64,000 bases of DNA. Source: Granulosicoccus sp045106855 (GTDB lineage: Bacteria; Pseudomonadota; Gammaproteobacteria; Granulosicoccales; Granulosicoccaceae). Every line of letters begins with the position of its first letter. The first letter of the stretch is position 1. The stretch covers positions 1 through 64,000 of the forward strand of contig JBGCFI010000074.1 in NCBI GenBank assembly GCA_045106855.1, written 5' to 3'. The translations under genes and the position numbers were made by a program. The notes beneath the pieces were generated by a model. The model had not been told where the DNA came from. It was given only the letters and a program-made list of their open reading frames with translations, and did no database searches. Below, piece after piece: positions 18,796 through 27,431 of this stretch.

Positions 18796-18881
18796 ACATT
18801 ACATCCCCGGTGCAAAATCAACACACACAGCCGGAACCGGCTTTAACCAAGAAGTGTCCACACTTGCAATACTATAGATTT

Positions 18882-20378
18882 TTACCATGGCAGCAGTGCC
18901 AGCGTAATTAATGGAAATGCCACGAGCAATGAAACACGAACAAGATCAGTGATGACGAAATAAATCACAGCCTTATAGGTTTCAACCATGGGAGTCTGCC
19001 GGTCCATCGAGTTTATAACGAACAGATTCATGCCGACCGGAGGAGTGATCAGACCAACCTCCACAACAATTAACACCAGGATGCCGAACCAGATGGCCGT
19101 TTGCTCAATGTTGATTCGGTTTAGTGAACCGTTTGTTACGCCACGCAAGCCAAGCTCACGCGTGATCTCTCGCGACAACTCTTGTCCTGACGCCAGCATA
19201 TTCTGGGCTTGCTGCACTAAAGCCTCAGGCAGATCGGCACCGCTTGCCTGCAGCAAATCAAGGCGGGCGCTTTGCAGTTGCACCATGGAAACCAGGCCGA
19301 AGTCCAGCTCTTGTACGATTGGCCAGAAAATCGGAATCGTTAACAGAATCATGGACAAGCTGTCCATGACACAACCTAACAAAAGGTAAAAAACCAGAAT
19401 GATGACCAGTACGACCAACGGACTGTAGCCGCTGGCCGCAACCCAGCTGGCAGCTTCCTGTGGTAACTGCGTCAAGGCAAGAAAGCCATTGTAGAAAGCC
19501 GCACCCAGTACAATAAAAAAGATCATGGCAGAGGCACGCGCGGTTACAAAAAAGCTCTCTGTCAACGATGACCAGTTAAGACCTCCAACCGACCAGGCAA
19601 TCAGGCCCGTCCCCAAAGCACCGACCGCCGCACCTTCTGTGGGTGTAAACCAGCCGAGATAGATACCTCCAACGACCATTAGGAAAACCAACAACACCGG
19701 CCAGACATCGAACACCGCTTTAAAACGCTCTTTGTAAGAAACACGGGGACGGGTGCCCGCGGAACCCGGATTGACACGTACGTAGATGGCAATGGCAATC
19801 ATGTAACCAACAGCTGCCAGAATGCCCGGTATGAAAGCAGCGAGGAACAGTTTGGCGATGTTTTGTTCAGTCAGAATGGCATAAATCACCAGGACAACCG
19901 ACGGCGGTATCAATATGCCAAGGGTACCGCCCGCGGCAAGCGTCGCGGTTGAAAATCCACCGGCATAGCCATAACGGCGCAACTCCGGTAACGCTACCCG
20001 CCCCATCGTCGCCGCCGTAGCCAGAGACGAACCACAGATGGCACCGAAGCCTGCACAGGAGCCTACAGCCGCCATGGCCACTCCTCCTTTGCGATGACCC
20101 AACCAACTCTCTGCCGCCTTGAACAGGGCCTGACTCATCCCACCTAAGGTTGCAAAATGCCCCATCAACAGAAACATCGGCACAATCGACAGTGAATAAT
20201 TAGAAAACGTTGTGTAGGTTTCCGCCTTCAAACGTGCGAACGGCAAGTGAGTATCACCTGTTACCAGGACCAGTCCCACAAGTCCTGACATAAACATGGC
20301 CAACCCGATAGGCACACGCAGGAAGATCAGGATTAACAATGCCGGGAAGGACAACAATCCGATCAGCATGTCACTCAA
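18882..20378 (-). CDS. TRAP transporter large permease (DctM type)
   Basis: A 498-residue polytopic membrane protein of the DctM family, the ion-coupled channel subunit of a tripartite ATP-independent periplasmic transporter. Typical blocks: FLRVPIGLAMFMSGLVGL, MGRVALPELRRYGYAGGFST, GTLGILIPPSVVLVIYAIL, and LITPPVGMNLFVINSM near the end. Compared with the usual roughly 430 residues, it carries an extra hydrophilic insert of about 65 residues (SMVQLQSARLDLLQASGADL onward) before the last helices. Its start overlaps dctQ by 4 bp. Location in the aromatic cluster suggests uptake of an aromatic acid (inference). Confidence 0.9.
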   Translation of the reverse strand: MSDMLIGLLSFPALLILIFLRVPIGLAMFMSGLVGLVLVTGDTHLPFARLKAETYTTFSNYSLSIVPMFLLMGHFATLGGMSQALFKAAESWLGHRKGGVAMAAVGSCAGFGAICGSSLATAATMGRVALPELRRYGYAGGFSTATLAAGGTLGILIPPSVVLVIYAILTEQNIAKLFLAAFIPGILAAVGYMIAIAIYVRVNPGSAGTRPRVSYKERFKAVFDVWPVLLVFLMVVGGIYLGWFTPTEGAAVGALGTGLIAWSVGGLNWSSLTESFFVTARASAMIFFIVLGAAFYNGFLALTQLPQEAASWVAASGYSPLVVLVIILVFYLLLGCVMDSLSMILLTIPIFWPIVQELDFGLVSMVQLQSARLDLLQASGADLPEALVQQAQNMLASGQELSREITRELGLRGVTNGSLNRINIEQTAIWFGILVLIVVEVGLITPPVGMNLFVINSMDRQTPMVETYKAVIYFVITDLVRVSLLVAFPLITLALLPW

Positions 20379-20959
20379 TGCTCAGCCTCCAGCTCTGGAG
20401 GCAGAATCTCGCGTCCGGTTAACATCTCTAATAATCTGGAAATAGCAATGTGCACTGCCACGAGGGCCGCAGCAATTGCACCGGGCAAACTGATGGCATA
20501 ACCCCACCAGACAGGAAATTGCAGTAACAGGGTTGTCTGTCCGGATGCACGTTTGCTTTCCATGCCTCCAAAAAGCTTTACGGCTATCAGCACCAGCACA
20601 GCTGCAAAAACAAACTCGACCACCAATCGCAACAAGCGACTGACTCTACCCGGTAATGCAGCAGTAAAGATATCGACGGAGGCATGTGCTCCATTGAGCT
20701 GGCACAGTGGCAGAAACGCAAATATCGTAAACGCCATCCCTGCCTCTACCAGCTCAAAGTCACCGTCAATCGGACCGACACCTGTCGCAAGCAACATATT
20801 GGCAATAGCTGGCATCAAGGCCTGAACAATGTCAGCGTTAAGCAGTGAGTTTACTGACCTGCCCAGGACAGACAGACACGTGAGTACGATCAAAGCACTC
20901 AAGACCAAACCACCAAGAATGGCGAAAGTGCGGGCCAGTCTGGTGACTAATGTGTTCAT
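20375..20959 (-). CDS. TRAP transporter small permease (DctQ type)
   Basis: A 194-residue membrane protein with four predicted hydrophobic segments, as in DctQ subunits that couple the binding protein to the large permease. The conserved-looking segments are FLPLCQLNGAHASVDIFTAA and LLQFPVWWGYAISLPGAIAA. It lies between dctP (60 bp upstream, with an intrinsic terminator in the gap) and dctM (4-bp overlap). The loop with VGPIDGDFELVEAG between the first helices is somewhat long. Confidence 0.88.
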   Translation of the reverse strand: MNTLVTRLARTFAILGGLVLSALIVLTCLSVLGRSVNSLLNADIVQALMPAIANMLLATGVGPIDGDFELVEAGMAFTIFAFLPLCQLNGAHASVDIFTAALPGRVSRLLRLVVEFVFAAVLVLIAVKLFGGMESKRASGQTTLLLQFPVWWGYAISLPGAIAAALVAVHIAISRLLEMLTGREILPPELEAEH

Positions 20960-20974
20960 CGACTGATGCTTGCC

Positions 20975-21014
20975 TAAAAAAGTCAGGCTGCGCCGCCTGA
21001 GCGGACGCAGCCTG
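20975..21014 (-). terminator. intrinsic terminator/attenuator between dctP and dctQ
   Basis: On the minus strand CAGGCTGCG pairs with CGCAGCCTG (9 bp), with an inner CCGC/GCGG stem and a TCAG loop. GAC and then six T residues follow (20981-20976). This has the form of a Rho-independent terminator placed inside the operon. It would lower permease expression relative to the binding protein, which is needed in excess. Confidence 0.8.
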
Positions 21015-21019
21015 CGTTA

Positions 21020-22066
21020 TCACATTTCGGCAGTAGCACCCATGCAATCACCAGCCATCAGTGCTTGTGCTTCGTCGATCAAGGCTTGTCCGTCCATGTC
21101 CTTCTCTGCCAGATCCGCAACCCAAGTGTCGTAGATGGGACGTACCAGAGCTTCCCATTCGCTGGTATCGGTTACCGTTATGATCTCGTTACCATTCTCC
21201 ACTGCAAACTCCCGAGCCGGCCCGTCAGCATCAGCCTGAGTACCACCCGCAAAAATGGAAAAATTCAGGCCGGAGTTTTCATTAACTACGGCTTGCAGAT
21301 CGTCCGGCATCGCTTCGAACGCTTCCTTATTCATCGCCAACACGAACGTCAGGTTGTACAGTGCAGGCCCTTCGAATTCAGTATGGAATTCTACGAGTTC
21401 TGGCACTTTCAACGCTGTGGTGACCTCCCAGGGAATGGTGGTGCCATCGATAACACCTTTTGACAGTGCTTCAGAGACCGCTGGTACCGGCATACCTACC
21501 GGTGTCGCACCAGCAAGCTCCAGCAATTCATTAACCAGACGCGAACCACCACGAATTTTCATCCCTTGCAAGTCCGCTGGTGTGTTTACGGGTTCACTAG
21601 TGTGCAGCACGCCTGGACCATGTACCCAGGTACCAAGAATCTTCAATGCGGCGAATTCACCGTCTTCCATACCTGACTCAAACATGTTCCAGTATGCACA
21701 GGATGCAGCACGGGCGTCTTGTACCATAAACGGTAGTTCGAACACCTCGGTAGATGGGAATCGGCCCGGTGTATAGCCAACAACCGTCCAGACGATGTCG
21801 GCGATGCCATCGATTGCCTGATCCATGAGCTCAGGTGGCGAACCACCTAACTGCATCGACGGGAAACGATCTATCTTGATACGTCCATCGGACGCCGCTT
21901 CCACCTTGTCTGCCCAGACATCCAGAACCTTCGCGGGTACATTGGCCTGCGCCGGCAGAAACTGGTGTAACTTCAACGTCACATCCTGCGCGAACGCGCC
22001 GGTTGATGCGACCGTGGCTAGCGTTGCGACTGCGAGCGGGCGCAGTACTGACTTGATTCCAGACAT
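21020..22066 (-). CDS. TRAP transporter substrate-binding protein (DctP type)
   Basis: About 348 residues from the ATG at 22066, which has AGAGGA upstream; the longer frame lacks support. The N-terminal signal peptide (RPLAVATLATVASTGAFAQD) directs it to the periplasm. The DctP fold is evident from LHQFLPAQANVPAKVLDVWA, DLQGMKIRGGSRLVNELLEL (Arg contacting a carboxylate), VSEALSKGVIDGTTIPWEV, and TFVLAMNKEAFEAMP. Placed between benzoate and phenylacetate genes, it probably binds an aromatic carboxylate; the ligand is inferred from context only. Confidence 0.9.
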   Translation of the reverse strand: MSGIKSVLRPLAVATLATVASTGAFAQDVTLKLHQFLPAQANVPAKVLDVWADKVEAASDGRIKIDRFPSMQLGGSPPELMDQAIDGIADIVWTVVGYTPGRFPSTEVFELPFMVQDARAASCAYWNMFESGMEDGEFAALKILGTWVHGPGVLHTSEPVNTPADLQGMKIRGGSRLVNELLELAGATPVGMPVPAVSEALSKGVIDGTTIPWEVTTALKVPELVEFHTEFEGPALYNLTFVLAMNKEAFEAMPDDLQAVVNENSGLNFSIFAGGTQADADGPAREFAVENGNEIITVTDTSEWEALVRPIYDTWVADLAEKDMDGQALIDEAQALMAGDCMGATAEM

Positions 22067-22235
22067 TTGAATTCCTCTAATTCTGTCGTAATCCGGACGG
22101 ATTCTACGTCCGGGTATCGAGCCACTAAGGCTCGGCGTTAAAAGGCGCGAATCACCCCTTTTCATTGTAGGCACAACACTGTTGCATTGTCACGCGGTAT
22201 GCCAGTTTAGGCGTTGCACCTTGTTCCATGCAATC

Positions 22236-22261
22236 AATCAGTGTGATGATACTCACTGATT
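22236..22261. promoter_or_regulatory. inverted repeat upstream of dctP, candidate operator
   Basis: AATCAGTG and CACTGATT form 8-bp perfect arms separated by 10 bp, centred about 180 bp upstream of the dctP start. Arm spacing suits a dimeric regulator bound across about two helical turns. No regulator for it can be identified here. Confidence 0.3.
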
Positions 22262-22335
22262 ATGTTGAGCACACCACTCTGGACGGTTTTAATCCAATGT
22301 TTTACCACCTCAGCCCTATGACTGCGTGTCCTGAT

Positions 22336-22361
22336 AATTTCGAACATCATTGTTCGAAATT
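22336..22361. terminator. 11-bp-arm hairpin overlapping the paaY stop codon
   Basis: AATTTCGAACA and TGTTCGAAATT are perfect inverted arms around a 4-nt loop. The paaY stop TGA lies in the loop on the minus strand. No T-tract follows, so it may be a weak terminator, a processing/stability hairpin, or both, separating paaY from the TRAP genes. Confidence 0.5.
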
Positions 22362-22961
22362 GTCACGTGCACTAACAAGTGGTTGACAGGCAATAGACGG
22401 AATGCGAGCCCTGTTCTCTTCAGGTTGACGAAGGGGCTCGGCCGGCTTGAGAGTCTGCTGACAACGAACGCCAAGCGCCTGATAAATGCCCGTACCTTCG
22501 CGCTTCCATTCAATCTCCTCATCACTAAGCTGCCTCACTACCTTTCCGGGCAATCCTGCTACCAGAGACTTTGGCGCAATGATAGCACCTGCCTTGACGA
22601 AGGCCATAGCCGCGACAATGCTGGACTCGCCAATGACAGCATTGTCCATTATCACCGCGTTCATGCCCACCATCGCGTTCTTACCGATTCGACAACCGTG
22701 CAATATTGCTCCGTGACCGATGTGCCCATCCTCTTCCACGACGGTATCGGTATCAGGAAATCCATGCATTACGCAGGTATCCTGCAAGTTAGCGCCGCGT
22801 TGCAGTACCAGCCTGCCAAAATCGCCGCGCAGGCAAGCCGCCGGGCCAACGTAGCAGTCTGGCCCCACTATGACATCACCGATCAAGATAGCATCAGGGT
22901 GCACATAGGCTGCGGGATCGATGACCGGCACAATCCCGTCTATCTCATATACTTTCGCCAT
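22347..22961 (-). CDS. paaY: PaaY, gamma-carbonic-anhydrase-like hexapeptide protein
   Basis: A 204-residue left-handed beta-helix protein with hexapeptide repeats (AYVHPDAILIGDVIVGPDCY and onward). The metal-ligand pattern of gamma carbonic anhydrases is present: His in VMHGFPDTDTVVEEDGHIGHGAILHGC. In paa clusters this protein is PaaY, reported as a thioesterase that relieves dead-end CoA thioesters. It follows paaZ by 21 bp. Function is assigned from family plus context. Confidence 0.88.
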   Translation of the reverse strand: MAKVYEIDGIVPVIDPAAYVHPDAILIGDVIVGPDCYVGPAACLRGDFGRLVLQRGANLQDTCVMHGFPDTDTVVEEDGHIGHGAILHGCRIGKNAMVGMNAVIMDNAVIGESSIVAAMAFVKAGAIIAPKSLVAGLPGKVVRQLSDEEIEWKREGTGIYQALGVRCQQTLKPAEPLRQPEENRARIPSIACQPLVSARDNFEQ

Positions 22962-22982
22962 AACGGCAAGTTCTCCGAAAGA

Positions 22983-25037
22983 TCAGTTTTTGGCAACCAT
23001 TGTCAATACATCGTATTGTGCAACTACGGCACTATCATGATTAATGACAGTACAGTCCCAGCGAACTTCACCATGCTCGGCAGTTTCGCGTGGATTGATT
23101 TCCTTGCACGTGAGGGAGACTTTTAAGGTGTCTCCCGGATATACCGGCGCCATAAATCGAAGATTATCCACGCCATAGTTTGCCAACACCGGACCCGGCG
23201 CGGGATCTACAAAAAGACCGGCGGCAAATGACACAATCAGATATCCGTGAGCAACTCGTCCATCAAAGAAAGGATTGGCCTTTGCCTGTGCATCATCCAT
23301 ATGCGCGTAAAAATTATCGCCTGTGAATTCAGCGAAATGCTCTATATCCTCAAGCGTAATCGTGCGACTTGCTGTGACAACGGTGTCGCCGATATCCAGA
23401 TTCGCCAGCGATTTACGAAAAGGGTGTTCTTCAGCGCGATTCACAGGTGCGCCTGGCGTCCAACGCCCTGTTACCGACATGATTAATCCAGGCGTTCCCT
23501 GCACGGCCGAGCGTTGCATATAGTGCTTGACGGCGCGAATCCCCCCTAGCTCTTCACCACCACCGGCTCGCCCAGGCCCTCCATGCACCAGCATAGGCAA
23601 TGGTGAACCATGACCTGTTGACGATTTTGCACTTAACCGATTACCGAGCATGATGCGACCATGCCATGGCGCAAGACCCGCTACGACATCCCGGGCAAAT
23701 CCTCCGTTATCCGTGAACACAGAAGCAACCAGGCTACCTCTACCCAGACTAGCCAGGTGAATTGCATCGTCTACTGACTGATAAGGAATAATGGTACTGA
23801 CCGGACCAAAGGCCTCGACATCGTGGATTGCCTTGCAATCCTCCGGCTTATCGCAATACAACACTACAGGATTGATAAACGCGCCTTTTTCAGCGTCTCC
23901 GGATACAAGTTGCGGATTATCGGGATTACCGTAAACAATTTCGGCATCAACACAAAGCTCTTTGATACGTTCCTGAACCTCACATCGTTGCTCAAGACTT
24001 GCAAGTGGTCCCATGCGTACATTTTCATCAGCAGGATTACCCACCGTCGTTCCAGCCAACCTTGCGCACAATGCTGCAGATACCGCATCAGCATACTGTT
24101 GTGGAACCATGACACGGCGAATGGCTGTACATTTCTGTCCAGTCTTGGTTGTCATTTCGCGGGCAACCTCACGGACAAACAAGTCGAACTCCGGTGTATC
24201 CGGATTAGCGTCAAGCCCCAGAATCGCAGCGTTTAAACTATCGGCTTCCATGGTAAACCGTGTGGAGTTTCCGATGATGGCAGGGTTCGCACGCAGCATC
24301 TGCCCGGTTTCCGCGGAACCTGTAAAGGTCACTACGTCCTGTGCATTGACGTGATCAAGTAGATCGCCAAGGGAACCTGATATCAATTGCAGTGAGCCTT
24401 CCGGCAGGATGCCAGTTGCGATGATGCGACGAACCATTAATTCTGTCAGATAGGCAGTCTGACTGGCTGGTTTGATGATAGCCGGCATGCCAGCAAGAAG
24501 CGTGGGTGCTAGTTTTTCAAGCATGCCCCAACAGGGAAAATTAAACGCGTTGATATGAACAGCAACACCTTCCAGAGGAGTAAGGATATGCTGAGCAGAA
24601 AACGTAGAATCTTTCGACAATGACTCTGGCGCACCATCGACAAGCATGCGTGTATTTGGCAACTCTCGCCGACCTTTGGATCCATAGGATAAAAGAGTCG
24701 ATATTCCACCTTCGATATCGATCCAGCTATCGGTGCGCGTTGCTCCTGTAGCCGTCGAGAGTTCGTAAAACATTTCCTTGTCGACCATGAGCGCCTGGCC
24801 CAGACTTTTCAACAATAAGGCACGCTGATGAAAACTCATGTCACGCAATTGTGTTCCACCACTCTTGCGGGCGTGGTAGAGCATACCTTTGAAATCCAGA
24901 CCGGTTGAATCAATGATAGAAATGGGTGCAGACGTTGCAGCGTCACGTAAAATTTTTCCAGTACCGGTGCCACGAATCCATTCACCGCAGGCGAAACTTT
25001 CTATAGTGTGAGTTTCGGACAAAGACGCTGTCATCAT
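22983..25037 (-). CDS. paaZ: PaaZ, oxepin-CoA hydrolase/semialdehyde dehydrogenase
   Basis: A 684-residue fusion. Residues about 1-520 are an aldehyde dehydrogenase: FTGSAETGQMLRANPAI, TMEADSLNAAILGLD with the general base, and KTGQKCTAIRRV with catalytic Cys. Residues about 545-680 are an MaoC-type hydratase (EHFAEFTGDNFYAHMDDA, then GRVAHGYLIVSFAAGLF). PaaZ cleaves the oxepin-CoA ring and oxidises the resulting aldehyde to 3-oxo-5,6-dehydrosuberyl-CoA. Both active sites look intact. Two adjacent ATGs (25037, 25034) are possible starts. Confidence 0.93.
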   Translation of the reverse strand: MMTASLSETHTIESFACGEWIRGTGTGKILRDAATSAPISIIDSTGLDFKGMLYHARKSGGTQLRDMSFHQRALLLKSLGQALMVDKEMFYELSTATGATRTDSWIDIEGGISTLLSYGSKGRRELPNTRMLVDGAPESLSKDSTFSAQHILTPLEGVAVHINAFNFPCWGMLEKLAPTLLAGMPAIIKPASQTAYLTELMVRRIIATGILPEGSLQLISGSLGDLLDHVNAQDVVTFTGSAETGQMLRANPAIIGNSTRFTMEADSLNAAILGLDANPDTPEFDLFVREVAREMTTKTGQKCTAIRRVMVPQQYADAVSAALCARLAGTTVGNPADENVRMGPLASLEQRCEVQERIKELCVDAEIVYGNPDNPQLVSGDAEKGAFINPVVLYCDKPEDCKAIHDVEAFGPVSTIIPYQSVDDAIHLASLGRGSLVASVFTDNGGFARDVVAGLAPWHGRIMLGNRLSAKSSTGHGSPLPMLVHGGPGRAGGGEELGGIRAVKHYMQRSAVQGTPGLIMSVTGRWTPGAPVNRAEEHPFRKSLANLDIGDTVVTASRTITLEDIEHFAEFTGDNFYAHMDDAQAKANPFFDGRVAHGYLIVSFAAGLFVDPAPGPVLANYGVDNLRFMAPVYPGDTLKVSLTCKEINPRETAEHGEVRWDCTVINHDSAVVAQYDVLTMVAKN

Positions 25038-25053
25038 TTGATTCCGGTGGCCG

Positions 25054-25842
25054 TCAGTATGAAAGGTTCAATTCGGAGAGCAAATCGGCAACATTCCTTT
25101 CCCACTGCGAGTGTAATTCCTCATTAGGTGTGTGGCGTAAACCAAACTTTTTCAATTGATCAAAACGTTGGGAACCCGAAGTACCAAAACTTGCCGCTAT
25201 GCGCGGGTACCAGTAAGCCACGCTTTGTTCAACACCATCTTTGCCAGTCCCCTTTTGCAGAATCTTTCGTAATCCTTCAATTCCGAGCTCTTCGTGTCGG
25301 CGTTCACGGGGCAGAATTTCACGATATACGTCTGCCAGTGGCTGATAAGACATCCTGATATTCTCTTTGAGTTGAAGATTCACTGCCTTACCCATTAGCA
25401 CGTTCATAACGACAGCATCTGTCCAGCCTTCAATGGGATAATGAAAAACATTAAGTCGCATGTCTTGCCCGTGACGGTCATTGCCGATATCCGAGTCTCG
25501 CGGTAAACGCATTGTCCACGGATGATGGCTGAAGTAGCGCTCGGTGTTCGCACCAAACTGACCCAACAGAACGAGAACTCGTTCGGCATGATCAAGCTTT
25601 TCAAGCGTTATTCGGGATGCTGCAATTCGCTCCTTAATACCGGGGCCTGAATTGATGCTGTCAGCGAATCCCGCAGAACCTGCCAGTTCGCTGTCAATAA
25701 AACTGGCCATCATACGCATGATCTGCGCACGATAACGCGGTGATACATTTTCAGGAGAAGTCAGCTTTCCACCTTGAGCCAGATAGCTTTCCAACGACAT
25801 TTTTTCGTTCAAGAGTTCACTCACTGATGCCTCACTGGTCAT
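25054..25842 (-). CDS. extra PaaA/PaaC-like ferritin-fold protein
   Basis: A 262-residue protein resembling the PaaA/PaaC family of phenylacetyl-CoA epoxidase subunits, but distinct from the paaA and paaC found in the same operon. Candidate di-iron ligands occur in LEKLDHAERVLVLLGQFG and REILPRERRHEELGIEG (an ExxH motif). The C-terminal half has VAYWYPRIAASFGTSGSQRF. It sits between paaE (11-bp overlap) and paaZ (16-bp gap), so it is translated with the epoxidase. It may be an additional or alternative oxygenase subunit; its role is unknown. Confidence 0.7.
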   Translation of the reverse strand: MTSEASVSELLNEKMSLESYLAQGGKLTSPENVSPRYRAQIMRMMASFIDSELAGSAGFADSINSGPGIKERIAASRITLEKLDHAERVLVLLGQFGANTERYFSHHPWTMRLPRDSDIGNDRHGQDMRLNVFHYPIEGWTDAVVMNVLMGKAVNLQLKENIRMSYQPLADVYREILPRERRHEELGIEGLRKILQKGTGKDGVEQSVAYWYPRIAASFGTSGSQRFDQLKKFGLRHTPNEELHSQWERNVADLLSELNLSY

Positions 25843-26908
25843 ATGATACGACGACGCTATCCGACAACGGATAACATTGACAAGTCAGCACATACCCACG
25901 ATTGACCTCGTAGTCCTCGAGTGCGTGGTTCTTCTCCATTTCTACCTCTCCTTCAAGCACCATAGCTCGACAGGTAGAGCACACACCTGCTTTGCAGGCG
26001 TAAGGTGCATCAATACTGGCACTCAGAGCAGCATCCAGTAAGGTTTGCCCTCTCTTCGCCATCTCGATTTCACGTGTTGCCCCATCAATGGTGATAGTGG
26101 CTCTGCAGATCGCGTCAGCGCCTGTCAGGGCTTTTGACACTATTTTTCGAGATGAACGGCCAGGTTGAGACGAGGCGAATAGTTCGAACTTTATCTGGTC
26201 ATCATCAAGCCCGTGATCTTGAAGAGCCTTTGCAATGGCCAGCATCATAGGCTCCGGTCCGCATATATAGGCTTGATCCATTGAAGTGACGTCAACCCAG
26301 TGCTTGAACAACAAGGCGCATTTATCTGCATCGATCCGACCGGTAAAAAGTTCTATATCCTGAGCTTCACTATCCAGTATATGAACAATACTGAGGCGAT
26401 CCATATGCCGGTTTTTCAGATCATCAAGCTCTTCGCGAAACATAATCGAATTACTGGAACGATTACCGTACACAAGGGTCAGGCAAGAATCAGCTTCAAT
26501 AGCAAGCGTTGTTTTGATAAGACTCAGTACAGGCGTTATACCACTACCACCCGCGAAGAAAAGGTAATTACGCGAATGATTCGGATCAAGCTTCGTGTGG
26601 AAAGCCCCCATGGGCGGCATGGCTTCAATCGTATCGCCCACCGTCAACTCTTCATTGGCCCATGTAGAAAAACAACCTCCCTCAACACGTTTGATACCGA
26701 CACGTAGAACGCCTTCATCGCGGCCTGCGCACAGAGAGTAGGAACGTCGTAGCTCCTCTCCATCAAATTCTCTACGGAATGTCAGATACTGTCCTTGAAT
26801 GAAACTGAAAACGCCTTCATCGCCGGGTGACGGGGTGAGCGTCACGACGACAGCATCGCGTGTTTCCCGCCTTATTTCGGACACACGCAGTGGTAGAAAA
26901 CGCGCCAT
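25832..26908 (-). CDS. paaE: phenylacetyl-CoA 1,2-epoxidase reductase subunit PaaE
   Basis: About 358 residues from the ATG at 26908; a longer frame overlaps paaD and is unlikely. An N-terminal ferredoxin-NADP-reductase module (RRSYSLCAGRDEGVLRVGIK for flavin, FFAGGSGITPVLSLIKT for nucleotide, AYICGPEPMM) is followed by a plant-type 2Fe-2S domain (YACKAGVCSTCRAMVLEGEV, with the last Cys in YVLTCQCYP). It delivers electrons from NADPH to the PaaAC oxygenase. The domain order is typical for PaaE. Confidence 0.93.
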   Translation of the reverse strand: MARFLPLRVSEIRRETRDAVVVTLTPSPGDEGVFSFIQGQYLTFRREFDGEELRRSYSLCAGRDEGVLRVGIKRVEGGCFSTWANEELTVGDTIEAMPPMGAFHTKLDPNHSRNYLFFAGGSGITPVLSLIKTTLAIEADSCLTLVYGNRSSNSIMFREELDDLKNRHMDRLSIVHILDSEAQDIELFTGRIDADKCALLFKHWVDVTSMDQAYICGPEPMMLAIAKALQDHGLDDDQIKFELFASSQPGRSSRKIVSKALTGADAICRATITIDGATREIEMAKRGQTLLDAALSASIDAPYACKAGVCSTCRAMVLEGEVEMEKNHALEDYEVNRGYVLTCQCYPLSDSVVVSYDQ

Positions 26909-26924
26909 CAGAGTGTTCCTTGAA

Positions 26925-27431
26925 TCATATGCACTTGAAATAATCAAACGGTTCCAGACATGCCTTGCACCGATAAGCTGCTTTGCATGGCGTTGAACCA
27001 AACTGACTGATCCTTTCGGTATTGGTGGATCGGCATCTGGGACAGCAGACAGTAATTTGGGGGCGCGCCAGTCCGCATGCACCGGTACCTTCTACTGGAG
27101 GTGCGATTCCATAACTCAAAAGCTTCTCCCTACCATTCTTGCTGATCCAGGCGGTATTCCAGGCCGGTGAGAGTTGTCTTTCCAGACGAATACTCTCTAT
27201 ACCTTCTTTGCGGAGTCTGGATTCGATGTCGGCGTTGATAACTGCTGTGGCCGGGCAACCGGAATAGGTTGGCGTTACATGGACAACCAGCGTGTCCTGT
27301 TCCCAGACGATCTTTCTAACGATACCCAGATCAACAACGGAAATAACGGGAATCTCAGGATCCGGAACATCATGTAGCCAGGTCCATATCTGATCTGTTG
27401 ATGGGTTTTCTGAAGCTGTTGAAACGTTCAT
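26925..27431 (-). CDS. paaD: phenylacetyl-CoA epoxidase assembly/accessory subunit PaaD
   Basis: A 168-residue protein. It has an N-terminal MIP18/DUF59-like domain (DPEIPVISVVDLGIVRKI, then VTPTYSGCPATAVINADI) and a C-terminal Cys-rich tail (CCPRCRSTNTERISQFGSTP, then CKACLEPFDYFKC). This is the PaaD arrangement, thought to assist iron-sulfur or di-iron centre assembly of the epoxidase. The ATG follows the paaC stop directly (TAAATG). Confidence 0.93.
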   Translation of the reverse strand: MNVSTASENPSTDQIWTWLHDVPDPEIPVISVVDLGIVRKIVWEQDTLVVHVTPTYSGCPATAVINADIESRLRKEGIESIRLERQLSPAWNTAWISKNGREKLLSYGIAPPVEGTGACGLARPQITVCCPRCRSTNTERISQFGSTPCKAAYRCKACLEPFDYFKCI

